Of a stretch of 64,000 nt of DNA, positions 1 through 7,977 are shown piece by piece. The position numbers and the translations under genes were made by a program. Below the pieces are notes generated by a model. It made no database searches. It was not told the origin of the DNA and was given only the letters and a program-made list of their open reading frames with translations. Positions within the stretch are counted from its first letter, which is position 1. Each line of letters opens with the position of its first letter. The stretch is from assembly GCA_903901335.1 (NCBI GenBank), contig CAIUQR010000149.1, positions 1-64,000 of the forward strand, in the 5' to 3' direction. The stretch is from an uncultured delta proteobacterium (GTDB taxonomy: Bacteria; Desulfobacterota; Desulfobulbia; Desulfobulbales; Desulfocapsaceae).

Positions 1-183
1 AAGCCAAAGCGATCTGACGAAGAAAACCCGCTCTTTTATGAAGACCCTGCAGAGAAGACCATATCATGTGAAAAGTTACTTCAGGCATCCGCTCATCAGA
101 TATGCTGCTTAATTTATATGTTTAGTCACCGGATCAATAACCATATCAGGAGTTATGGCGGAATATCAGTCATTTCAAATTAA
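1..183 (+). CDS. Possible 3' end of an upstream gene (partial)
   Basis: Frame 1 is open from the window edge to a TAA at 181-183, giving about 60 residues with no start visible. The peptide has a Cys-Cys pair in a hydrophobic helix-like stretch (AHQICCLIYMFSHRINN). I do not recognise the family. It overlaps the next small ORF by 29 bases, which weakens both calls. Sequence left of the window would settle whether this is the tail of a real gene. Confidence 0.25.
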   Translation, partial: KPKRSDEENPLFYEDPAEKTISCEKLLQASAHQICCLIYMFSHRINNHIRSYGGISVISN

Positions 184-304
184 ATTAGAAAGGGAAGAGT
201 TTTTATTTGGAGTTGTGTCAGAATTTGGCAACAAGCTGCATGAAAACAAAGAAGAACAATATGTGCTTTTTATTGTAAAAGAATTGATGTCATACACCAG
301 GTGA
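155..304 (+). CDS. Small hypothetical protein, 49 aa
   Basis: ATG at 155 to TGA at 302-304. AGG is only 5-7 bases upstream, so the ribosome site is weak. The peptide is charged and helix-prone (KLEREEFLFGVVSEFGNKL) and has no transmembrane segment or known motif. The region is AT-rich compared with the housekeeping genes to the right. It may be a small accessory gene or chance; no function is proposed. Confidence 0.3.
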   Translation: MAEYQSFQIKLEREEFLFGVVSEFGNKLHENKEEQYVLFIVKELMSYTR

Positions 305-406
305 TACTAACAACTACGTTGAGTGCGACGGCAAAAAACCAGCGCGTGTTTATACAGAACATTGGCAAATGGTGAGAGAGCCGATCATATAATTCCGGGG
401 TCTTAA

Positions 407-577
407 ATGTCATTTACTTCATTTATAAAAAAACAAGTTATCAGGGATGACCCGGTCGGAGATTTTGCAAGAGACTTTGTCTATATTCATTCAGTGTTTC
501 TACAAAATCAAGTGATACGCGAATGGTTTAAAGTGGATCAAAAGGAAATCGAAAAAGCAATCTATGTATACGTCTGA
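407..577 (+). CDS. YozE/SAM-like small protein, 56 aa
   Basis: ATG at 407, with GGGG about 8 bases upstream, to TGA at 575-577. The N-terminus (FIKKQVIRDDPVGDFARDF) matches the recurring pattern of small bacterial proteins with a YozE SAM-like fold: Phe-x2-W/I-hydrophobic, Lys-Gln, Arg-Asp-Asp-Pro-hydrophobic-Gly-Asp-hydrophobic-Ala-x-Asp. These proteins are 50-80 residues long and of unknown role, and often lie in accessory DNA. The family resemblance rests on that motif alone. There is no obvious operon partner. Confidence 0.5.
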   Translation: MSFTSFIKKQVIRDDPVGDFARDFVYIHSVFLQNQVIREWFKVDQKEIEKAIYVYV

Positions 578-862
578 CCGATGATTCTTGTGTGGTTAAG
601 TCATATAAGGATTTTGAAGACGAATAATTTCATAATATTGTCAGCCACAAAACGAAGTCGCCAACAAGGCGCTTGACCTGACAGATAAAAACGTCTGGCA
701 AAAATGAGGACAGGAATTTTTAAGTTAACAAGAAGTCTATCTCCATCAGGAAACGTGTTCCCGCTTGTTGTTCCGGTGACTATCTGGTATAGAAACGGCT
801 TCAAGTTCTTTTCCGGAAGAACCGTATTTTAAGAGAGACTTTTTTGACTTTTACCGCATCTC
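578..862. other. Intergenic, no gene seen
   Basis: About 285 bases before murI. No reading frame looks protein-like on either strand, and I see no strong hairpin with a T-run. The murI promoter should lie here, but I cannot identify a convincing -35/-10 pair. Confidence 0.5.
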
Positions 863-1645
863 ATGATAGGGATTTTTGATTCAGGTATTGGCGGCATGAC
901 GGTGGCAAGAGCGGTGGAGCAGCTTCTGCCAGGCTATCCGCTTATCTACTTCGGTGATATCGCCCGCACCCCATATGGCACAAAAAGCCCTGAAACTATT
1001 ATAGATTATTCGCTACGCAACACCGATTTCCTTCTCAAGAAAGGGGCTAGCCTGATCATCATCGCCTGCAATACCGCCTCAAGTGTTGCAACCGACCGGC
1101 TGCGCCAGGAATTTCAGGTGCCGATCATCGAGGTTGTGACTCCGGCAGCCGAAAAAGCGATCACCCGGACAAAAACTGGCCGGATCGGGATTATCGGCAC
1201 CAGGGCAACCGTAAAAAGCGATATCTACAACCGGATCATCACCGGTCGGCATCCGGAGTTCAAGGTCTTTTCCCAGGCCTGCCCTCTTCTGGTCCCCCTG
1301 GTTGAAGAGGGGTGGATCAACAAACGGGAGACCAAGATGATTATCCGCAGGTATCTCCATCCCCTGCAGACCAATCAGATCGACACCCTGGTCCTCGGCT
1401 GCACCCACTACCCGCTGTTGAAGGAGTTAATCCAGGCCCGGATAGGCAGACATGTCCATCTTATCGACTCTTCCGTGGAGGCTGCCCGGTATCTGCAGAA
1501 GCTGCTTCAGGAGCAACCCGATCTCGTACAAAAAAGCGATGAGCAATCAGTCGAACATACCTATTATGTCTCCGATCTGACCGACTCCGCCCAACACGTT
1601 GCGGCAGAAATTTTTGGCCGCCCCATGGAGTTACACCACGTATGA
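863..1645 (+). CDS. murI: Glutamate racemase
   Basis: Converts L-glutamate to D-glutamate for peptidoglycan precursor synthesis in the cytoplasm. The 260 residues match the usual family length. The N-terminal signature IGIFDSGIGGMT carries the catalytic-site Asp6-Ser7. The two catalytic cysteines are in IIACNTASS (Cys69) and VLGCTHYPLL (Cys180), and the PYGTKS substrate loop is present. No clear Shine-Dalgarno precedes the ATG. The stop overlaps the lolA start in an ATGA, so the two genes are probably translationally coupled. Confidence 0.97.
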   Translation: MIGIFDSGIGGMTVARAVEQLLPGYPLIYFGDIARTPYGTKSPETIIDYSLRNTDFLLKKGASLIIIACNTASSVATDRLRQEFQVPIIEVVTPAAEKAITRTKTGRIGIIGTRATVKSDIYNRIITGRHPEFKVFSQACPLLVPLVEEGWINKRETKMIIRRYLHPLQTNQIDTLVLGCTHYPLLKELIQARIGRHVHLIDSSVEAARYLQKLLQEQPDLVQKSDEQSVEHTYYVSDLTDSAQHVAAEIFGRPMELHHV

Positions 1646-2367
1646 TTTGTTATCATTCTACCCCTAAGACATCTGCTCGCATTATTTTGTCTGCCTTTAT
1701 TATCGTGCTCCTGGCCGGATTTTCCGGCATCGCCTTTGGCGGCGAGGAAAGCCCCGCCGCTATCGGCGCACGGCTGCAGGCCAGATATAACCGGATCAAG
1801 AGTCTCACCTTTGACTTCACCCAGCAGACCAGCGGACAGCTCACCGGCCGGGGCGGCAGCGGCAGCGGTCAGGCCTATTTTCTAAAAACCGGCAAAAATT
1901 CAAAAATGCTATGGAATTATAGCTCGCCCGACAAGCAGGTCATCCTCAGCGACGGCACCACTCTGTCAATGTATTTTGCTAAACAGAAACAGATGATCAT
2001 CACCCCCGCCGATTCTCTGCAGCAGGACATTACCTATTCGTTTTTTTCCGGGGCCGGAGACCTGGAACACGATTTTCAGATCCTGCCGCCCGACCCCGAG
2101 GTCGGAATGACGGACACCGACAGAAAATCCTTCAAGATCATCAAACTCGTCCCGAATACGCCACGATCACAGGTTAACAACATTCATGTCTGGGTCACCT
2201 CAGAATCGGTGATTCAACGCATGGAGATCCGCGACTCTTTTGATACGGTCACCATCCTGAATTTCAGCAATATTAAAGTGGACAGTCTCGCGGCCGAAAA
2301 TTCGCAGACCGTAAACTCTCTGTTCTTGTTCACCCCGCCGGAAGGAACGGAAATCATTCATCAGTGA
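1642..2367 (+). CDS. lolA: Outer-membrane lipoprotein carrier protein LolA
   Basis: Periplasmic chaperone that takes lipoproteins from the LolCDE exporter to the outer membrane. The protein has 241 residues. A signal peptide (hydrophobic core about residues 12-32, ending near IAFGG) precedes the typical start LQARYNRIKSLTFDFTQQT. The central MLWNYSSPDKQVILSDG block is the family signature. The ATG overlaps the murI TGA. A murI-lolA pair is not universal; coupling to a cell-wall gene fits a general envelope operon. Subcellular location is inferred from the leader. Confidence 0.9.
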   Translation: MICYHSTPKTSARIILSAFIIVLLAGFSGIAFGGEESPAAIGARLQARYNRIKSLTFDFTQQTSGQLTGRGGSGSGQAYFLKTGKNSKMLWNYSSPDKQVILSDGTTLSMYFAKQKQMIITPADSLQQDITYSFFSGAGDLEHDFQILPPDPEVGMTDTDRKSFKIIKLVPNTPRSQVNNIHVWVTSESVIQRMEIRDSFDTVTILNFSNIKVDSLAAENSQTVNSLFLFTPPEGTEIIHQ

Positions 2368-2428
2368 TAGCCATTTTTTAAAGAATCAGCTCTCAGCTGG
2401 TCAGTTAGGAACCAACCAAGGAAAGACC

Positions 2429-3628
2429 ATGGAAAAAAATACCGAGAGTTTTGCAGATCTCTTCAATGATGACACAAAAAAGACTGTCCGCCGCCTGAAT
2501 CGCGGACAGCGAATAACCGCCACCATCGTCGGCATTAGCGGTGAATCGATCTTCCTGGATACGGGTGCTAAGAGTGAGGGGATTTTAAATTCCTCTGAGC
2601 TCAAAGACAGCGAAGGTAATCTGACGGTATCAGTCGGAGATTCCGTCGAGGTGTACTTTATTCAGGCCAAGTCCTCCGAGCAGATCTTCACCACCAGGAT
2701 CGGGGCAGGTTCCGGCAGCGCCCACCTCGAAGAGGCCTGGCGCAGCGGCATTCCGGTGGATGGCCTGGTCAAGGCAGAGATAAAAGGCGGCTTCGAGATC
2801 ACCCTCGGCGGCAATGTCCGGGCCTTTTGCCCCTATTCCCAGATGGGGCTGCGACGGGTCGAGGATGCCGGCGGTGAATATCTGGATACCCATATGCCGT
2901 TCAAGGTAACCCGCTACGAGGAAAAGGGCAGGAATATCGTGGTCTCAGCCAGGGCCATTCTCGAAGAAGAGCGGGAAAGGCAGAAGGAGGCCCTACAGAA
3001 GAGCCTGGTCGAAGGGATGACAGTGAGTGGGACGGTGACCTCCATCCGCGACTTCGGCGCCTTTGTCGATATCGGCGGCATCGAGGGACTGATACCGATC
3101 TCTGAGATCGGCTGGAGCCGCGTTGACGACATCAAAGAGCACTTCACGGTAGGGCAGGAGGTGCATGTGGTCATCAAAAGCCTGGACTGGGAAAAGGACC
3201 GTATCTCGCTCAGCCTGAAGGATACCCTGGAGGATCCATGGGAGAGGGTCAGGAAAGATTTTCCGGTCGGTTCAACCCTTCCCGGCAAGGTTGTCCGCCT
3301 GGCCCAGTTCGGCGCCTTCGTCACCCTTGCCCCTGGTATCGACGGTCTGATCCATATCTCGAAACTCGGCGGCGGCAGACGTATCAACCATCCGCGCGAG
3401 GTTATGGAGGCAGGTCAGGACATCGAAGTGATCATTGAGAGCATCGATAACGACAAACGGAAGATCAGCCTCATCCCTGCCGATTATGAGGCTCCGGAAG
3501 AAAAGGAAGAGATCGAGCGAAAGGAGTTTAAAGAATTTCAGGCTGACCGGAAGGAATCAAAAAAGCCAAAAGAAATAGGAACCTTAGGAGAACTCCTGAA
3601 GGCCAAGCTTGCCGAAAAGGGAAAATAG
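2429..3628 (+). CDS. S1 RNA-binding domain protein (RpsA-like, four S1 repeats)
   Basis: A 399-residue protein with four consecutive S1 (OB-fold) repeats at about 23-85, 104-180, 193-265 and 279-350, and a Lys/Glu-rich tail. Repeats 3 and 4 are canonical (SIRDFGAFVDIGGIEGLIP and LAQFGAFVTLAPGIDGLIHIS); 1 and 2 are more divergent. Full-length S1 usually has six repeats, so this is a shorter paralogue that may assist mRNA binding or translation rather than replace rpsA. A GGAAAG site lies 5 bases before the ATG. It is probably separate from murI-lolA (61-base gap). Confidence 0.85.
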   Translation: MEKNTESFADLFNDDTKKTVRRLNRGQRITATIVGISGESIFLDTGAKSEGILNSSELKDSEGNLTVSVGDSVEVYFIQAKSSEQIFTTRIGAGSGSAHLEEAWRSGIPVDGLVKAEIKGGFEITLGGNVRAFCPYSQMGLRRVEDAGGEYLDTHMPFKVTRYEEKGRNIVVSARAILEEERERQKEALQKSLVEGMTVSGTVTSIRDFGAFVDIGGIEGLIPISEIGWSRVDDIKEHFTVGQEVHVVIKSLDWEKDRISLSLKDTLEDPWERVRKDFPVGSTLPGKVVRLAQFGAFVTLAPGIDGLIHISKLGGGRRINHPREVMEAGQDIEVIIESIDNDKRKISLIPADYEAPEEKEEIERKEFKEFQADRKESKKPKEIGTLGELLKAKLAEKGK

Positions 3629-3679
3629 GCTCAAGGTATTGCTGTCCGGCGGGCAGAGTTCCTGCCGGACCAACATTCT

Positions 3680-4501
3680 TTACTCTTTTTCACTGGTCGT
3701 CTGGCGCAGTATCTCAAACATGATAATCCCGGCGGCAACCGAGCTGTTCAGAGAATCGAGCGCACCGACCATCGGGATCGAGATAAGAACATCACATTGC
3801 TTTCGAACCAGCGGCCGGATCCCCTGTCCTTCACCTCCAACGACAATACAGGCAGGCAGAGCGAAATCGGTTATGAAGATCGACTGCGCCGTTGCATCCT
3901 TCACTGCCCCGAAGATCCAGGCACCGGCCTCTTTGAGCTGTTTCAGGGATTCAGCCAGATTCGTGACCTGGCTGATATCGATATGTGAGATGGCACCGGC
4001 CGAGGCCTTTGCCGCAGTCCCGCCGAGCGGGGCCGAGCGCTCGCGGGTCATAACCACTCCGCTGCATCCGGAGGCGTGGGCGGTGCGGATGATCGCCCCC
4101 AGATTATGGGGATCCTGCAGGGAATCACAGACGATGAGACGCGGGTATTCTCCTTTTTTGACGCGGGCTGCAAACCTCTCCAACAGATCCGCAAACGGCA
4201 GCAGGGAGGTCTGACAGGTCCGGGCCACAATTCCCTGATGCCGCACCTGGGCACTCTCCGGCCCTGTCAGGCGCAGGGCCGTAACAAAGGTGAGTTTCAC
4301 CCCCTTGGTCCGGGCAAGCTCGATGATCTTCTCCCATTTTCCGCCTTTTTTTTCCTTTTGCAGGATAATCTCAGTGATCCGCCCGGCCTCCTGCTCAAGG
4401 GCCTCGGTCACGGGATGGATCCCCCAGAGGAGATCGTCGCTCAACCGGATCCTGCGTTCCGTTCCCTGCGGGTTTTCCGCCTTCTGCGTCTGCATGATCA
4501 A
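3680..4501 (-). CDS. rlmB: 23S rRNA 2'-O-ribose methyltransferase, RlmB/TrmH (SpoU) family
   Basis: SPOUT-fold methyltransferase expected to methylate the ribose of G2251 in 23S rRNA. The substrate-binding N-domain (about 20-100, LLWGIHPVTEAL) is followed by the three SpoU motifs: DPHNLGAIIRTAHASG, IVVGGEGQGIRPLV and IPMVGALDSLNSSVAAGI, with the catalytic Arg in motif 1 and Asn/Ser in motif 3. The frame can start with TTG at 4501, overlapping the gmk TGA, or with ATG at 4495; I favour the ATG. Last gene of the yicC-remA-gmk-rlmB operon. Confidence 0.9.
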   Translation of the reverse strand: MIMQTQKAENPQGTERRIRLSDDLLWGIHPVTEALEQEAGRITEIILQKEKKGGKWEKIIELARTKGVKLTFVTALRLTGPESAQVRHQGIVARTCQTSLLPFADLLERFAARVKKGEYPRLIVCDSLQDPHNLGAIIRTAHASGCSGVVMTRERSAPLGGTAAKASAGAISHIDISQVTNLAESLKQLKEAGAWIFGAVKDATAQSIFITDFALPACIVVGGEGQGIRPLVRKQCDVLISIPMVGALDSLNSSVAAGIIMFEILRQTTSEKE

Positions 4502-5112
4502 AGGCCCCCCTGTTGTTGCGCAGGCAGTCCCGACGGCAGCCTGCGCATCTTCGCCCGTTCCGCCAGGATGATGGCCTCCAGGACCCTTGCCGCCTCCTCA
4601 AGCCGTTCGTTGACTATCAGATAGTCATAGTTTCCGATGGCCTGCATCTCCATCTCGGCGTTTTTCAGCCGCAACAGGATGGTCTCCTCAGCGTCCTGAG
4701 CCCGCCCCCGCAGGCGTCTTTCAAGCTCCGCCAGCCCCGGAGGTGAGATAAAGATAAATGCAGCATCTGCAAGGCCAGAATCTCTTATGATCGCAGCACC
4801 CTGGACATCAATATCCAGGATAACATCGACACCGGCCTCCAGCCAGGCGAAGACCTCCTGCCGGCCTGTTCCATAAAATTTGCCATGGACCTCGGCCCAT
4901 TCCAGAAAGGCGCCCCGATCCCGCATCTCCTCAAAAACGGTTCTACTGATAAAAAAATAGTCGGCCCCGTCTTTTTCCCCTGGACGTGGGGACCTGGTTG
5001 TATGAGAAACGGAGAAAACAAGCCGCTCCATACGAGGCATAACCATCTGTAGCAGGGTGGTTTTTCCTGCCCCGGACGGGGCGGAGATAATAAAAAGTCG
5101 CCCTGCCTTCAT
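4498..5112 (-). CDS. gmk: Guanylate kinase
   Basis: Phosphorylates GMP to GDP with ATP. The 204 residues fit the family. The P-loop ([11 protein letters not shown], about residues 10-20) is intact, as are the GMP-binding Ser-His-Thr-Thr-Arg-x-Pro-Arg-x-Gly-Glu segment ([19 protein letters not shown]) and the [14 protein letters not shown] block. The start overlaps the end of the remA-like gene by 4 bases and the stop overlaps the rlmB frame. The yicC-remA-gmk order is widespread in bacteria, which supports the call. Confidence 0.96.
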   Translation of the reverse strand: MKAGRLFIISAPSGAGKTTLLQMVMPRMERLVFSVSHTTRSPRPGEKDGADYFFISRTVFEEMRDRGAFLEWAEVHGKFYGTGRQEVFAWLEAGVDVILDIDVQGAAIIRDSGLADAAFIFISPPGLAELERRLRGRAQDAEETILLRLKNAEMEMQAIGNYDYLIVNERLEEAARVLEAIILAERAKMRRLPSGLPAQQQGGL

Positions 5113-5408
5113 ATCCCGGCCTCGCCACCCTTTTTCAATTGGGCCGCATAATCAGCTAGATGAAAATCCGCCTGCAGAGCCAGCATTCGCTGGCTGATGG
5201 TGTCGGGTTGAATAGATGAAAGAATGACATGGTCCGAGTCCATCACCAGGATAGACCTGGTCCTCCTCCCTTCGGTGACATCAATGAGCTTCCCGTTCGT
5301 TTTCGCCAGCTCTTTTAATTTCCGCGCCGGTGACGATCCCGTATTGATCACGGCGACAATCCGATTGACAATTACGGTATTTCCAAACCCCACATTCAAC
5401 AGCTGCAT
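5109..5408 (-). CDS. remA: RemA-like / DUF370 protein
   Basis: A 99-residue member of the DUF370 (UPF0296) family, named after RemA, the Bacillus DNA-binding biofilm regulator. The diagnostic start [20 protein letters not shown] and the block [20 protein letters not shown] followed by GRRTRS are present. It lies between yicC and gmk with a 4-base overlap into gmk, the usual arrangement. DNA binding is known for the Bacillus member only; the role in deltaproteobacteria is an inference. Confidence 0.88.
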   Translation of the reverse strand: MQLLNVGFGNTVIVNRIVAVINTGSSPARKLKELAKTNGKLIDVTEGRRTRSILVMDSDHVILSSIQPDTISQRMLALQADFHLADYAAQLKKGGEAGI

Positions 5409-5469
5409 ATCTCAATACCTGAAAAAAATAACGTGCCGAGTCACGCTTCATTCTACGATTGCTTGCTTC

Positions 5470-6354
5470 TTATTCAATATTCTGGATCTGTTCCCGCATT
5501 TTTTCAAGCTCTGACTTCAGCTCGACCGTCAGATGGGCAATACGGGCATCACTGATTTTTGAAGCGAGGGTATTCACCTCTCGCAGGAATTCCTGAATCA
5601 GAAAATCCAACTTCCGGCCCACAGCCCCATCTTCTGTAAGCGAAGACCGGAACTGCAGTATATGACTGCGCAACCTGACGATCTCCTCGGTTACATCGGT
5701 CTTATCAGCAAGAACGACCACTTCCTGGGCAAGACGCATCGGGTCGATCTGCACATTTCCCAGAAGTTTTTCCAACCTGTCCTGCAAAAGTGACTTTCTT
5801 TGTACCAGAAGTTCGGGTATCGCCGCTGCCACCTGCTCGAGAATCTTGGAAAAAAATTCCAGCCTCCCGGTCAGATCGATAAGCAGGGCGTCTCCTTCCT
5901 GCTGTCGCATGGTCTCACATTGGACAAGGGCCTCTTCAAGAGAGCCTGAAAGCAGTGCCCAGACACCTTCTAAATCTTCATTTTTCTGTTCCCTGACCAG
6001 CACGTCCGGGAGCGATGCCAGAAAGGTAATATCTGCATCCCCCTCGATCGACAGCTCCTGCCCCATCAGCGTCAAGGCCTTCTTATAGTTCCTGGCCAAC
6101 TCAACATTCACATGGACCTGCATCAGATCGGAGAAATCTCCACTGACATTGACCACGAGATCCACCCTTCCGCGCTGCAGATGTGTTGCAACCAATTTTC
6201 GAACTCTGTCCTCCAAGGCACTATACCCTTTGGGAAGTTTGATCTTTAATTCCAAAAATCGGTTATTGACACAACGCAACTCGGTCGTCCAGACCCTGCT
6301 TCCCGCCTGAACCTCACTTCGACCGAAACCTGTCATACTTTTAATGGGCATCAT
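5470..6354 (-). CDS. yicC: YicC family protein (putative endoribonuclease)
   Basis: 294 residues, matching E. coli YicC in length. The N-terminus IKSMTGFGRSE and the C-terminal block (residues about 215-294, ADKTDVTEEIVRLRSH then RKLDFLIQEFLREVNTL) are the two family signatures. E. coli YicC has been described as an RNase. Two adjacent ATG codons (6354 and 6351) could each start it. First gene of the operon with remA, gmk and rlmB. Confidence 0.93.
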   Translation of the reverse strand: MMPIKSMTGFGRSEVQAGSRVWTTELRCVNNRFLELKIKLPKGYSALEDRVRKLVATHLQRGRVDLVVNVSGDFSDLMQVHVNVELARNYKKALTLMGQELSIEGDADITFLASLPDVLVREQKNEDLEGVWALLSGSLEEALVQCETMRQQEGDALLIDLTGRLEFFSKILEQVAAAIPELLVQRKSLLQDRLEKLLGNVQIDPMRLAQEVVVLADKTDVTEEIVRLRSHILQFRSSLTEDGAVGRKLDFLIQEFLREVNTLASKISDARIAHLTVELKSELEKMREQIQNIE

Positions 6355-6456
6355 ATCCTCATTACTCTAGGCAACTCATTTCTCGGCATCCGCCAACGGA
6401 CCATTCCCGAACCACCTGCCCCGGCAGTACGTACCACCGAACACGAGGATATCCTG

Positions 6457-6507
6457 AAAAAGAAAAACGATGGAGAAGGCATCAGCCCTCTGCATCGTTT
6501 TTCTTTT
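6457..6507 (-). terminator. Rho-independent terminator after ompH
   Basis: A 14-bp inverted repeat with arms at 6459-6472 and 6493-6506 (AAAGAAAAACGATG and its complement) around a 20-base loop that can pair further (GAGAAGG with CCCTCT). On the minus strand the stem ends in a T-rich tract. It lies about 45 bases past the ompH stop and upstream of yicC, so it separates the two leftward units. The tail is symmetrical, so it may also act rightward. Confidence 0.75.
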
Positions 6508-6549
6508 GTGTAACAAAACAATCATCCGTTCTCAAAGAAACGGAGATTA

Positions 6550-7095
6550 CTACTTGGCCATACTCTTATCCAGATCTTTAACAAGAGCGTCACTTACTTC
6601 AACAGCTTCCTGATTAAAATAAGGGACGGCTCCACTATTGGAGTCGAGAATAACAGTATACCCATGCTCTTTACCGAATTTTTCCAACTCAGTTTGAATC
6701 GCTTTGATTATGGGGCCAAGTTCACTTTCTTTCAGCTGGTTCATTTCCGTACGGGCATCTTCTTGTTTGGTCTGCAACTCCTGCCGCTTCTTATTGAAAT
6801 CCAGCATTTTTGCTTCTTTAGTTTCTTTATTCCAAGCTGAACTCTTCTTCTTGATTTCTTCTTGGAGCGTAACCAAGGTCTGCTCTTCTGTCTTGAATTT
6901 TTCCTGCAATCCCTTCATCTTTTCTTCAAGCTTGACCTTGGCTTTTGCGCCAGCGGCACAGGTCCAGATAACTTTCTGGCCATTCATAACACCAATCTTG
7001 GTCTCTGCAGCATTGACAGTACCAGCCTTGAAGATCAATAAGCTTGTGCAGAAGCAGAGCACACCAAGCAGCATTATTCTCTTACCAACCATCAT
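6550..7095 (-). CDS. skp: OmpH/Skp family periplasmic chaperone
   Basis: Holds unfolded outer-membrane proteins in the periplasm. The 181 residues include a signal peptide (about 1-29, ending VNAAE), the Skp-type start KIGVMNGQKVIW, long coiled-coil helices at about 50-125 (KLEEKMKGLQEKFKTEEQ onward) and a C-terminal return strand (GYTVILDSNSGAVPYF). Classic skp lies near bamA and lpxD; here it is beside pal in a small envelope cluster. Two ATGs (7095, 7092) are possible. Own terminator downstream. Confidence 0.85.
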   Translation of the reverse strand: MMVGKRIMLLGVLCFCTSLLIFKAGTVNAAETKIGVMNGQKVIWTCAAGAKAKVKLEEKMKGLQEKFKTEEQTLVTLQEEIKKKSSAWNKETKEAKMLDFNKKRQELQTKQEDARTEMNQLKESELGPIIKAIQTELEKFGKEHGYTVILDSNSGAVPYFNQEAVEVSDALVKDLDKSMAK

Positions 7096-7153
7096 GTTCT
7101 CCCGGTAAATAATAATATTTCAAAAATACCCGTTCGGCAACAACCATAACATG

Positions 7154-7651
7154 CTATTTTACGATAACAAAGTCATCACGTCTGTTCTGAGCATAGGAAG
7201 ATTCATCGTCACCCTGCACCAGAATACGCTCTTCGCCATAGCTGATGGTTGAAAGGTTTGCCTTTGAAATTCCCAAATTTACAAGATATTTTTTGGCAGC
7301 AAGCGCACGGCGCTCACCAAGGGCCATGTTGTACTCATTGGTACCGCGAGGATCACAGTTGCCTTCGATCCGGATCTCAGATTTTGCATTTTTCTTTATG
7401 AAAGCTGCATTTGCCTGCATACCGGCAACCTGATCTTTCCGTATATTTGATTGATCAAAATCAAAATAAAGCGGAACCATGCCCGGGGAAGTACGACCGT
7501 TCGACCAGTCTGTTTTAGCGGAATCCAATGACTCTGTCGGTCCCATGGATGTCTTTGCTGCATCGGTAGCTTTTTCGTCAGCGCAGCCGGAAAATGCAAG
7601 CAGTGAAAGACCCATCAGGGCCACCAAAAACGCCTGTTTTTTGATAACCAT
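7154..7651 (-). CDS. pal: Peptidoglycan-associated lipoprotein (Pal/OmpA family)
   Basis: Outer-membrane lipoprotein that grips peptidoglycan and works with the Tol system. The 165 residues carry a lipoprotein signal with lipobox LAFSGC (Cys22), then a Ser/Thr-rich linker and an OmpA domain (about 58-165, PLYFDFDQSNI). The peptidoglycan-binding motif reads CDPRGTNEYNMALGERRA; its Asp and Arg residues are intact. The residue before Cys is Asn where many Pal proteins have His. AGGAGG lies 7 bases before the ATG. No tolQRAB genes are in view. Confidence 0.93.
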   Translation of the reverse strand: MVIKKQAFLVALMGLSLLAFSGCADEKATDAAKTSMGPTESLDSAKTDWSNGRTSPGMVPLYFDFDQSNIRKDQVAGMQANAAFIKKNAKSEIRIEGNCDPRGTNEYNMALGERRALAAKKYLVNLGISKANLSTISYGEERILVQGDDESSYAQNRRDDFVIVK

Positions 7652-7977
7652 CGTAAAAACCTCCTATTCTTCTTTATATGTACAATTAAAAAAAAGCCGG
7701 AATGATACCCATCATTCCAATACGCTTTCACCATGAGTACGCATTCCTCTCTCTCAGGTAAGAGTATATAACCAAAAAAACTAAAAAAATAAAAGGGAAA
7801 TTGTATATATTCTGATGTTATTTTTCCCAAGCGAGCATTTTTTAAGAAAAATGAAGTATACTTCTCGGCCTTAATTAGCATATTATTCTGTATCCGGTAG
7901 AGAACAGGCCCTGCTGCTTGGAGCAAAGCTGCTCCATTATTAAATAAAACTCTTTGTTAAATTAAATACATAGAAAA
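7652..7977. other. Divergent intergenic region pal / glgP
   Basis: A 326-base AT-rich region between divergent genes. Apart from the hairpin at 7699-7718 it should contain promoters for pal (leftward) and glgP (rightward). No ORF here looks like protein. The glgP ATG at 7978 has no good Shine-Dalgarno (preceded by ACATAGAAAA). Confidence 0.5.
7690..7718 (-). terminator. Hairpin with T-run in the pal leader (terminator or attenuator)
   Basis: An 8-bp perfect stem (7699-7706 with 7711-7718, GGAATGAT and its complement) with a 4-base loop. On the minus strand it is followed by GGC and nine T residues, the form of an intrinsic terminator. It is 48 bases upstream of the pal ATG, not downstream of any gene I can see. 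It could end an unseen short transcript or attenuate pal. Confidence 0.55.

Noticed and set aside
601..804. Minus-strand 67-codon ORF
   Set aside because: No ribosome site, odd composition and no family pattern; treated as chance.
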